Source: JAZFYD01 sp036443405
Lineage (GTDB): Bacteria; Planctomycetota; PLA2
Length of the DNA stretch: 9,730 bases
Assembly: GCA_036443405.1 (NCBI GenBank)
Contig: JAZFYD010000237.1
Span: forward strand, 1 to 9,730
Direction: 5' to 3'
Shown here: positions 1-4,854 of the stretch, in pieces
Layout: each line of letters begins with the position of its first letter
Position numbering within the stretch: the stretch's first letter is position 1
Program-made: the position numbers and the translations under genes
The notes under the pieces: generated by a model
Told to the model about the DNA's origin: nothing
Database searches by the model: none
What the model saw: the letters and a program-made list of their open reading frames with translations, nothing else

Positions 1-129
1 AGAGCTCTGAAGCTCCTCCCACTCGGACTTGGCAAGCTTGAGTGCGGCCTCCAGCGCCGCCAGATGCTCCAGCGCGGCGGCCTCCCAATCGGCAGGCCGC
101 TGGTCGGGAGTGTCGGCCGCCGGCCGCAT
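1..129 (-). CDS. Unknown helical protein, N-terminal part only (runs off left edge)
   Basis: The minus strand is open from an ATG at 129 to the window edge, giving about 43 residues beginning MRPAADTPDQRPADWEAA. After a Pro-rich start comes a run with an Ala/Leu/Glu heptad look (EAAALEHLAALEAALKLAKS) that should form an amphipathic helix or coiled coil. Codons end mostly in G or C, as in the certain genes of this window, which argues for real coding. The frame stays open upstream, with alternative GTG starts at 147 and 186; none has a convincing Shine-Dalgarno sequence, so the start is uncertain. It lies downstream of, and on the same strand as, the integrase remnant, so it may belong to the same decayed element. 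I do not recognise the family. Confidence 0.45.
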   Translation of the reverse strand, partial: MRPAADTPDQRPADWEAAALEHLAALEAALKLAKSEWEELQSS

Positions 130-204
130 CGGCGGCGACGTAGGCACGACCGGCCGCCAATTGCGGCTTCCGCTGGAACTATCCACAACTCCGAGGATAC
201 AAGG

Positions 205-227
205 CCGACTGTCAGGATTGGGTGCCG
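205..227 (+). repeat. Direct repeat R1, left copy (23 bp)
   Basis: The 23 bases beginning CCGACTGTCAGGATTGGG are identical, in the same orientation, to 1937-1959. The two copies sit outside the R2 pair and bracket the whole integrase-remnant region. A chance match of this length is very unlikely in a window this size. It could be a relic of an attachment site or a flank duplicated when an element inserted. Confidence 0.8.
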
Positions 228-298
228 TCTGTGCCCATAGTGAGACAGACCCCTTATCTGTTGACTTGAAAGCACTTACGAAAAAGGGTCTAGCCGCG

Positions 299-313
299 TG
301 TTTTGGCGCGCCA
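299..313 (+). repeat. Short repeat R3, left copy (15 bp)
   Basis: TGTTTTGGCGCGCCA matches 2009-2023 at 14 of 15 positions (C versus A at the ninth). In both places R3 lies downstream of R1 on the plus strand (72 bp here, 49 bp on the right), so R1 and R3 keep their order on both sides of the remnant element. The intervening sequences are not obviously alike. On its own the match is weak; its order relative to R1 makes it worth recording. Confidence 0.45.
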
Positions 314-316
314 GCC

Positions 317-341
317 CCTTGGGGGTGCGGTTGGGGGTGCG
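317..341 (+). repeat. Direct repeat R2, left copy (25 bp), abutting the integrase stop
   Basis: The 25 bases beginning CCTTGGGGGTGCGGTT are identical, in the same orientation, to 1770-1794. R2 is itself an internal duplication of a GGGGGTGCG block. This copy ends one base before the TAG of the tyrosine-recombinase remnant (343-345), which is where attachment sites of integrative elements often lie. The pair R2-R2 would bracket a 1.4-kb segment. That it is an att-type site is inference. Confidence 0.75.
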
Positions 342-342
342 A

Positions 343-696
343 CTACTTCGCAGCCCGTTTCGGTTTAGGTGCTCGCCCAAAAACCTGGGTCGCGGCCTCG
401 GCCACGGTCTTGAGCCCGTCTGGCGTGATGTGGGAATACCGCTCGGTCATGGATACAGCCGACTGCCCGATAGCGTTGCCGACGAGGTAGAGCGGCACAC
501 CGGCTGCGGTCATGTGGGTGCAGTGCGTGTGCCGAGCGTCGTGCAGGAGAAGCTCCGGGCCGCTCTTGTGGGTCGGCATCTCCGTCGCCTTCGCCCTCAG
601 TTTGTTCCAACGGTCCGTGTACGCGTTCTTGTTGAATGGCCCCCCATCGGCGCGCGGCAGCACGAGACCGCCGACACGCGCAGGGTCACTCCGGCA
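343..696 (-). pseudogene. Tyrosine recombinase (phage-type integrase), C-terminal remnant
   Basis: This encodes the end of the catalytic domain of a tyrosine recombinase, which cuts and rejoins DNA at attachment sites through a 3'-phosphotyrosine. Counting from the GTG at 663, HDARH (residues 41-45) is the box II H-x-x-R motif, IGQSAVSMTERYSHI follows, and Y76 is the expected nucleophile; the tail is basic (PKPKRAAK). The position that is normally His or Trp in the LGH motif is Gln (Q67). Coding similarity appears to continue upstream of the GTG (ARVGGLVLPRADGGPF) until a TGA at 697-699, but the N-terminal arm-binding and core-binding domains and the box I Arg are absent: about 118 residues remain of a usual 300-400. 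The break coincides with the 3' end of the lipoprotein gene, which overlaps it by 11 bases. It is almost certainly inactive. Confidence 0.85.
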
Positions 697-1105
697 TCAG
701 CTTCCCCGTCTTGATGTAGTAGGCCAAGAAGTGCGTCTTCTGGGAGACGACCTTCCCCTTGTTCGTGTGCCAGACATGCACTCCAACGGAGCCGCCTTTC
801 ACCGTAAACGCGATCCAGTAGCCATGGCTGGAGATCATCCCGACGTTAAACGCTCGCATCAACTCCATGAAAGCCTTCCGGCCCACCTCCGTGGTCGTGC
901 GGCCGTGGTCGGTCCCCAGCCACTCGTGGGCTCGGTCAACGGCTGCATCGAAATCGGAGAGCGCGACCGAGAACTCCAGAGGAAAGTTCTCTGCCTCTGC
1001 GAGGTAGCGCGCCTGCTCAGGATTCCGTGCCTCCCGGACCGACGCGCAGGCGCCGAGGAAGGAGAGGATCGCCAGTCCGGCGATCCGTCTGGGTATGGGC
1101 TGCAT
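686..1105 (-). CDS. Small predicted lipoprotein, unknown function
   Basis: This is a complete 139-residue protein. The start is the ATG at 1105 because AGGAGA lies 6 bases upstream; an ATG further up (1156) lacks a ribosome site and would bury the signal sequence. Residues 1-20 form a lipoprotein signal peptide (basic MQPIPRR, hydrophobic GLAILSFL, then a lipobox LGAC), so Cys20 should be lipidated and the protein membrane-anchored. The mature part begins with a charged helical stretch (ARNPEQARYLAEAENF), then a DFDAAVDRAHEWL helix and an alternating beta-like C-terminus (YWIAFTVKGG, VGVHVWHTNKGK). I do not recognise the domain. Its 3' end overlaps the broken 5' end of the integrase remnant, consistent with a recombination junction there. 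It may be cargo of the element or older chromosome. Confidence 0.75.
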   Translation of the reverse strand: MQPIPRRIAGLAILSFLGACASVREARNPEQARYLAEAENFPLEFSVALSDFDAAVDRAHEWLGTDHGRTTTEVGRKAFMELMRAFNVGMISSHGYWIAFTVKGGSVGVHVWHTNKGKVVSQKTHFLAYYIKTGKLMPE

Positions 1106-1199
1106 GGCTCTTCTCCTGCCCTGCTCAAAGCACATCCTATGAATCCAAGTACGCAAGGTGCAAGCATGATTTGACTCCGGCGGGCGGTGGCGGGCTAGT

Positions 1200-1358
1200 G
1201 CGGGGCTGTACGCGCGCGAAATCTCCAGAGATGAAACCGTCCCCGGCGCGCACTTGGTGAATTACAACATCGGGACCTACACCAACAACCAGTACGTCAC
1301 CATCACGGTGACGGACACGCCGCACGCTGGAGCGGCACCCATCCCGGAGCCGGCGACG
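1200..1358 (+). pseudogene. 3' remnant of a PEP-CTERM exported protein
   Basis: The plus-strand frame after a TAG at 1197-1199 reads as the end of an exported beta-rich protein (GLYAREISRDETVPGAHL, then NYNIGTYTNNQYVTITVTD) and reaches AAPIPEPAT at 1335-1358. PIPEPAT is the signature of the PEP-CTERM sorting tag recognised by exosortase, normally followed by a transmembrane helix and an Arg cluster. Here the sequence goes straight into an unrelated tail (QARVTNNHT) without either, and no start or N-terminal part exists upstream. It is therefore truncated at both ends. A hairpin resembling the native terminator follows 38 bases later, suggesting that a short deletion removed the membrane helix. 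Confidence 0.6.
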
Positions 1359-1396
1359 CAAGCGCGCGTAACGAACAATCACACACTCTTGCCGAT

Positions 1397-1424
1397 GCCC
1401 CGTCGCGTTTACTCGTGGCGGGGC
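1397..1424 (+). terminator. Terminator-like hairpin after the PEP-CTERM remnant
   Basis: GCCCCGTCGCG (1397-1407) can pair with CGTGGCGGGGC (1414-1424), 9 of 11 positions, around a 6-base loop, and is followed by TTCTTC. It is a G+C-rich stem with a short pyrimidine-rich tail, in the right place to end the plus-strand PEP-CTERM gene whose relic precedes it. The T-tract is imperfect. Confidence 0.5.
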
Positions 1425-1473
1425 TTCTTCGTGGTGTTCGTGACGCCGGAAATCGGCCCCAACCCCGGTCGGT

Positions 1474-1701
1474 TCACTCCGGCGGCACCAGCGGCCCCCA
1501 GAACGCCGCCTCATCTTCGTTTGCGTATTCCTACGTGAGCGGCATCCAGAACGGCGGTTCCTCGTGCAACACCATCGGTACGCCCTCCACCCTAATCGAG
1601 CGGTGATGCCCCTTGGTGCGCACCCAGTAGTAGCCGGGCAGAAGCGGGAGGTCTTGGGTCCAGCCGTCCATCGTCGGCGCACCGTAAGCGTGCCCACCCA
1701 T
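1474..1701 (-). pseudogene. Small DUF551-like protein gene with an in-frame TAG
   Basis: From an ATG at 1701 the minus strand encodes MGGHAYGAPTMDGWTQDLP, then LPGYYWVRTKGHHRSIRV, EGVPMVLHEEPPFWMPLT, a TAG (1531-1533), and in the same frame EYANEDEAAFWGPLVPPE ending at TGA 1474-1476. A paralogue at the right edge of the window (9571-9730) reads LTQEYAHEDEAAFWGPLMPP without interruption, so the TAG replaces an ancestral CAG (Gln) and removes 18 residues plus the Gln. The copy also lacks an 11-residue Glu/Pro-rich insert found in the paralogue. The W..LP.LPG...V start and the FWGPL.PPE end recall DUF551 phage and prophage proteins; that assignment is tentative. No clear ribosome site precedes 1701; a strong inverted repeat sits there instead. 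Confidence 0.6.
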
Positions 1702-1702
1702 A

Positions 1703-1721
1703 GGAATTGCTCGGCAATTCC
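1703..1721. repeat. Perfect 8-bp inverted repeat at the start of the DUF551-like gene
   Basis: GGAATTGC TCG GCAATTCC is a perfect 8-bp palindrome with a 3-base loop, extendable by TA/TA pairs past a one-base bulge. It lies immediately upstream of the ATG at 1701 where a ribosome site would be expected. It could be an operator, a leader hairpin, or a recombination core; the sequence alone does not say which. Confidence 0.6.
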
Positions 1722-1769
1722 CTAGGTCCTTGAATTGAACACCTAAACCAAGAACCCATCGAGGTTGAA

Positions 1770-1794
1770 CCTTGGGGGTGCGGTTGGGGGTGCG
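1770..1794 (+). repeat. Direct repeat R2, right copy (25 bp)
   Basis: All 25 bases are identical to 317-341. Here R2 is not beside an integrase but runs directly into the phased GGCAY array: the last base of R2 is the first base of the first pentamer. Confidence 0.75.
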
Positions 1795-1838
1795 GCACCA
1801 CGCGGCACTCGGTGGCATGAGTCGGCACGACGCGGCAT
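1794..1838 (+). repeat. Five helically phased GGCAY pentamers, exact 10-bp period
   Basis: GGCAC or GGCAT occurs at 1794, 1804, 1814, 1824 and 1834, that is five times at exactly 10-bp spacing, with variable 5-bp spacers. A 10-base period is not a multiple of a codon, so it is unlikely to come from a repetitive protein; it places every pentamer on the same face of the helix. Such arrays usually bind a protein cooperatively (iterons, recombinase arm sites, operators). The role here is unknown. Confidence 0.65.
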
Positions 1839-1936
1839 CGTGTTTTGGGCGTTCTCCCGCTCGGGGCGCGGGTCCCGTCGTAACTCGTTGCCAGAGTCTT
1901 TTTTGCGATGGTTGCCGTGAAAACGCGTTCACCTGA

Positions 1937-1959
1937 CCGACTGTCAGGATTGGGTGCCG
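1937..1959 (+). repeat. Direct repeat R1, right copy (23 bp)
   Basis: Identical to 205-227 over 23 bases and in the same orientation. On the left, R1 precedes R2 on the plus strand; here it follows R2, so the two pairs are nested rather than tandem. Confidence 0.8.
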
Positions 1960-2008
1960 GAATGGCGCCAAGCGTCTCACTCGGACACACCGCGCCCCGC
2001 TGCGGGCT

Positions 2009-2023
2009 TGTTTTGGAGCGCCA
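2009..2023 (+). repeat. Short repeat R3, right copy (15 bp)
   Basis: TGTTTTGGAGCGCCA, 14 of 15 bases shared with 299-313. It lies 12 bases before the stop codon of the FGE-like gene and marks the outermost point of similarity with the left flank. Confidence 0.45.
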
Positions 2024-2034
2024 CGCACCCCCGA

Positions 2035-2988
2035 TCAGGGGTCGAGCGCGACGCGGAAACCGATGTGCGGGCTATGCACGCCGGGTTCGCACGGCCAGCG
2101 GGCCGATGCCCGACCCCAATCCAGCCCGTAGTTGAACGCGCCGCCGCGGATCGCGTGGCGATCGGGAAGGGTCGATGACGTCGGCGTCCTGGACTTGCCG
2201 TCCGGGAGGCAGACGTCGCCGCAGAACTCGAACGCGTTGCCGATCATGTCGTGGAGGCCGAAACGGTTCGGCCGTAACTCGCCGACGTCGTGCAGCTTGT
2301 TGCCACTGTTCTTGTAGTACCAGGCGATCTTGTCCATGGGCCCGTAGCGCGCACCGCGGTGTCCCGCCCGGCACGCGAACTCCCACTCGGTCTCTGTCGG
2401 CAGGCGCAAGCCGGTCCGCCACAGGTAGCTGCGAATCTCGTCCATGGACACGTCCACCACCGGCGTGGCCGGTTCGGGCTGCACGCCCTTTTTCGGACCC
2501 ATCACGGCGCGCCACTGCCCATAGGTGAGTTCGCACCGGCCGAGATAGAACGGACGCGCCACCGCGGCGCGCTTCTGCGGCCGTTCGCGCGGTTCGGCCA
2601 TGGCGTCGATCGGCCCCGCGCCACGCATGTACGTGCCTGCCGGAATCAGGACCATCTCGCATCCCGACGCCCTGTGCACGATGGCCTTGGGAAGACCGGT
2701 GAGCGAATCGATCGATGCGCCGCGTTTGGCGCGGTAGCGCGTTCCCGGGAGACGATTCAGGAGCGCAAACGCGGTGCGCCGCACCTGCGCGTTTCTGTGT
2801 TCGCAGCCCTTCGCGAGTTGGACACGCGCCTGCGTGCCGAGTTCGCGGAGCCGAGACGCCGCGCTTTCGCGTTCCGCGGCCGAATTCGATCCCAGCTGCT
2901 CGACGAGCATCGCCGCGCTATCGGACTGCGCCTTGCCGTGGGCGACCGCCAGGGATGCGATCAGGCAGACGAGCAAAACACGCGACAC
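2035..2988 (-). CDS. Exported HEAT-like plus FGE/SUMF1-domain protein
   Basis: A 317-residue exported protein. The GTG start at 2988 is supported by GAGGT five bases upstream and puts a signal peptide at residues 1-20 (hydrophobic VLLVCLIASLAVA, likely cut before QSDSA). Residues 28-80 form a HEAT-like helical pair of the kind common in planctomycetes (AERESAASRLRELG, then NAQVRRTAFALLNRL). Residues 108-315 are a formylglycine-generating-enzyme (FGE-sulfatase) domain: MVLIPAGTY, RPFYLGRCELTYGQWRAVMG, RLPTETEWEFACRAG (195-209), NRFGLHDMIGNAFEFCGD (241-258), RGGAF (281-285) and GFRVAL near the end. Genuine FGE converts a sulfatase Cys to formylglycine, but most bacterial relatives are binding or structural modules, and I see no catalytic Cys pair, so an enzymatic role is not supported. 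The usual GNVWEWC motif is GNAFEFC. It is divergent from the HAD gene, 79 bases apart. Confidence 0.9.
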   Translation of the reverse strand: MSRVLLVCLIASLAVAHGKAQSDSAAMLVEQLGSNSAAERESAASRLRELGTQARVQLAKGCEHRNAQVRRTAFALLNRLPGTRYRAKRGASIDSLTGLPKAIVHRASGCEMVLIPAGTYMRGAGPIDAMAEPRERPQKRAAVARPFYLGRCELTYGQWRAVMGPKKGVQPEPATPVVDVSMDEIRSYLWRTGLRLPTETEWEFACRAGHRGARYGPMDKIAWYYKNSGNKLHDVGELRPNRFGLHDMIGNAFEFCGDVCLPDGKSRTPTSSTLPDRHAIRGGAFNYGLDWGRASARWPCEPGVHSPHIGFRVALDP

Positions 2989-3067
2989 AAGTACCTCGTT
3001 TACCGGAGGCTGCGAAGCGGATGCCGTGAGGCCACCCGCCGGGGGAGTGCTGTGTCATCCTGAAACA

Positions 3068-3790
3068 GTGTCTCGGCCTCGCGCGCTCCTGTTGGATCTG
3101 GATGACACGATCCTGAGCTACACGGCGCATGGCGCGCCGGCGTGGCAGCGTGTGTGCGAGAAGTACGCGCCCGATCTCGATCTCGAACCCGGCGCGCTGC
3201 GAAAGATCATCGACGCCGCGGCGCGCGAGCACTGGAGCGACGAGGAACGCCACCGGCTCGGGCGGCTCAACCTGCTCCACGCGCGCTGCGAGATCCTCAC
3301 AACCGCGCTGACCGCGGCGGATCGAGACGCGGGACCCTGGGCCGCCGCGATGGCGCTGGACTATCACGACTGGAGGGAGGACGCCGTGGCGCCGTTCCCC
3401 GGCGCACTCGAAGCCCTCGACAAGCTTCGCGATCTCGGCCTGGCGCTTGCGCTCTTGACCAACGGCGCCAGCGAGGGCCAGCGCAAGAAGATCGACCGCT
3501 ACGAACTCGCACCGCGATTTCAGGCGATCCTAGTCGAGGAGGAATTCGGCGTCGGTAAGCCGCACGCATCGGTGTATCTGGAAGCGCTTTCGAGGCTCGG
3601 TGTTGCCGCGTCGGATGTCTGGATGGTCGGCGACAGCCTGACGGCGGACATCAAGGGCGCGCAGTCCGTGGGCATCCACGCCGTCTGGAACGACTACGCC
3701 AACCGCGGACTTCCTGAGCATCTCGGCGTAACACCCGATCGCACGATCACGCACATCTCCGAGGTGGCGGAGTTTCTTTCGCAAGCATGA
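3068..3790 (+). CDS. HAD-superfamily hydrolase (subfamily IA type)
   Basis: A 240-residue phosphatase-like protein, a normal length for HAD subfamily IA. All four catalytic motifs are present: motif I DLDDT (Asp10 nucleophile, Asp12 acid/base), motif II LLTNGAS (Thr131), motif III Lys164 in GVGKP, and motif IV VGDSLTADIKGA (Asp189, Asp194), which together hold Mg and the phosphoaspartate. Residues 16-110 are a helical cap. The family hydrolyses small phosphate esters such as nucleotides or glycolytic by-products; this and the cytoplasmic location rest on the family and on the lack of a signal peptide, and the substrate cannot be told from sequence. The GTG at 3068 puts motif I nine residues in, as usual, but no good ribosome site precedes it; GTG 3047 (beside GGGGGA) and GTG 3026 are alternatives. 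It shares a 79-bp divergent intergenic region with the FGE-like gene. Confidence 0.9.
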   Translation: MSRPRALLLDLDDTILSYTAHGAPAWQRVCEKYAPDLDLEPGALRKIIDAAAREHWSDEERHRLGRLNLLHARCEILTTALTAADRDAGPWAAAMALDYHDWREDAVAPFPGALEALDKLRDLGLALALLTNGASEGQRKKIDRYELAPRFQAILVEEEFGVGKPHASVYLEALSRLGVAASDVWMVGDSLTADIKGAQSVGIHAVWNDYANRGLPEHLGVTPDRTITHISEVAEFLSQA

Positions 3791-3799
3791 GCGGGCACG

Positions 3800-3838
3800 A
3801 AAAACGGCCACGCTGGTCCTTTCGAGCCAACGCGGCCG
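3800..3838 (-). terminator. Intrinsic terminator of the PEP-CTERM gene, between convergent genes
   Basis: Bases 3805-3816 pair with 3827-3838 at 10 of 12 positions (CGGCC stem base, TGG/CCA top) around a 10-base loop. On the minus strand the stem is followed at once by TTTTT (3804-3800), the classic rho-independent form. It lies 20 bases after the stop of the minus-strand gene. Read on the plus strand the same hairpin may also stop HAD transcription, though without a T-run. Confidence 0.8.
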
Positions 3839-3858
3839 CAATATCACTCTAGCTGGGA

Positions 3859-4686
3859 TCAGGCTTTGGCTGCTTTGCGCCGACGGCGCCACGCCGCGCC
3901 GGCCGTCGCGATGCCGAGGAGTGCGAGTGTGGACGGCTCCGGAATCGGATCAACCACAACCCCGTTGCGCACGTTGAAGATGTAACGGCCGTCCACGGTG
4001 TCTTGCTTGTTGTGGATCAGACCCGTGACGAGGTTGGAGTCGAGAAACGCACCGTTGACGGCCGAGCCCGGAAGCTCGAACGCTTCGGTCGAACCGTTGG
4101 AGTAACCGACGCGTGCCGAAAACCCGCCAATGCCGAAGGTGTCGGCGCCGGAACCAAATCCGGCCTCCCATTCGATCGAGCGGTAGTTGAACTCGATGTC
4201 GAAGTCGCCCGCCGCGATGTCGGAACGGTCGATGAGAACCAACTGAAAGGAGTTGCGCTCCGGTCCAGACAGGAAATGAAGAAAGTGGTTGACGTCCAGC
4301 CAGTTGACACCAAATGCAGCGTGCCCATCGACGGTGTCGGTGCCGTATGTGACCACGCCGCCGGTGCGCGTATCGACGTCGGCAAAAAACGGCGCGATGA
4401 TCACACGGCTCGTCGTCAGAAGCGGAAACGGTGTGAACGCAGGCAGCGCGGCGTCGAACGTGACGTTGCCGTTGTTGTTCACGAACAGCGAGCTGTAATT
4501 CGTGCCGAAAAAGTCGACGGTGAAGCCGATCGGCGTGAAGGCCGAGGGAGCGTCGTCGATCGGCCCCAGCGTGCTCGCGTTGAACCCCGCGTTGGCGCGA
4601 ACAGGATCGGCCTGTGCGTCCGTGGCTACGAGGACAAGCGCCGCAACCAACGCCAATGTCCCAGAGATGCGTGAAGTCGCTCTCAT
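3859..4686 (-). CDS. NIDO-domain PEP-CTERM exported protein
   Basis: A 275-residue cell-surface or exported protein. The ATG at 4686 has GGGAGA eight bases upstream; a TTG at 4701 overlaps that site and is rejected. Residues 1-26 form a signal peptide (GTLALVAALVLVATDAQA). Residues 54 to about 172 match the nidogen-like NIDO domain: GFTVDFFGTNYSSLFVNNNG, VIIAPFFADVDTR, VNWLDVNHF, NSFQLVLIDR and FDIEFNYRSIEW, an extracellular beta-rich adhesion-type module. The last 29 residues are a complete PEP-CTERM tag: PIPEPS, then the hydrophobic segment TLALLGIATAGAAW, then RRRRK. This tag is cut by exosortase, usually in bacteria that make exopolysaccharide; no exosortase or polysaccharide gene is in the window. 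It stands alone, with its own terminator and a 168-bp upstream gap. Confidence 0.92.
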   Translation of the reverse strand: MRATSRISGTLALVAALVLVATDAQADPVRANAGFNASTLGPIDDAPSAFTPIGFTVDFFGTNYSSLFVNNNGNVTFDAALPAFTPFPLLTTSRVIIAPFFADVDTRTGGVVTYGTDTVDGHAAFGVNWLDVNHFLHFLSGPERNSFQLVLIDRSDIAAGDFDIEFNYRSIEWEAGFGSGADTFGIGGFSARVGYSNGSTEAFELPGSAVNGAFLDSNLVTGLIHNKQDTVDGRYIFNVRNGVVVDPIPEPSTLALLGIATAGAAWRRRRKAAKA

Positions 4687-4854
4687 GCCTTCATCTCCCA
4701 AGTGCGTTTCCGACCACTACCCATCAGCCGCCGCCCCAACGCGACAGCCATACCCAGCGGCCCAATTCGGCAACCGTGAGTCCGATCGCACCGCATGGAA
4801 ACGCCGCACGAGGATGCGGATCGCCAGGGATACGCCTAGGGGGCACCCGATTCG

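Larger units (their letters stand above)
1722..2034. other. Non-coding stretch between the broken DUF551-like gene and the FGE-like gene
   Basis: No gene is supported here. Long open frames exist on the minus strand, but they are strings of Arg, Pro, Thr and Gly without domain signals. The stretch contains the right-hand copies of repeats R2, R1 and R3 and the phased GGCAY array, and ends at the stop of the FGE-like gene. It looks like the right-hand junction region of the decayed element. Confidence 0.5.

Noticed and set aside
29..714. Plus-strand open frames over the left region
   Set aside because: They are opposite-strand shadows of the minus-strand coiled-coil ORF and integrase relic; low-complexity Arg/Ser/Ala composition and no domain signal.
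1794..1838. CRISPR array reading of the GGCAY repeats
   Set aside because: Units are 5 bp with 5-bp spacers, far below CRISPR repeat and spacer sizes, and there are no cas genes.
1531..2028. Long minus-strand ORF upstream of the DUF551-like ATG at 1701
   Set aside because: Upstream of 1701 the translation covers repeats R1 and R2 and the phased array and has no protein-like character; only the part from 1701 matches the paralogue.
2290..3063. Plus-strand 257-residue open frame antisense to the FGE-like gene
   Set aside because: High G+C makes long antisense frames common; the minus-strand protein has unmistakable FGE motifs and a ribosome site.
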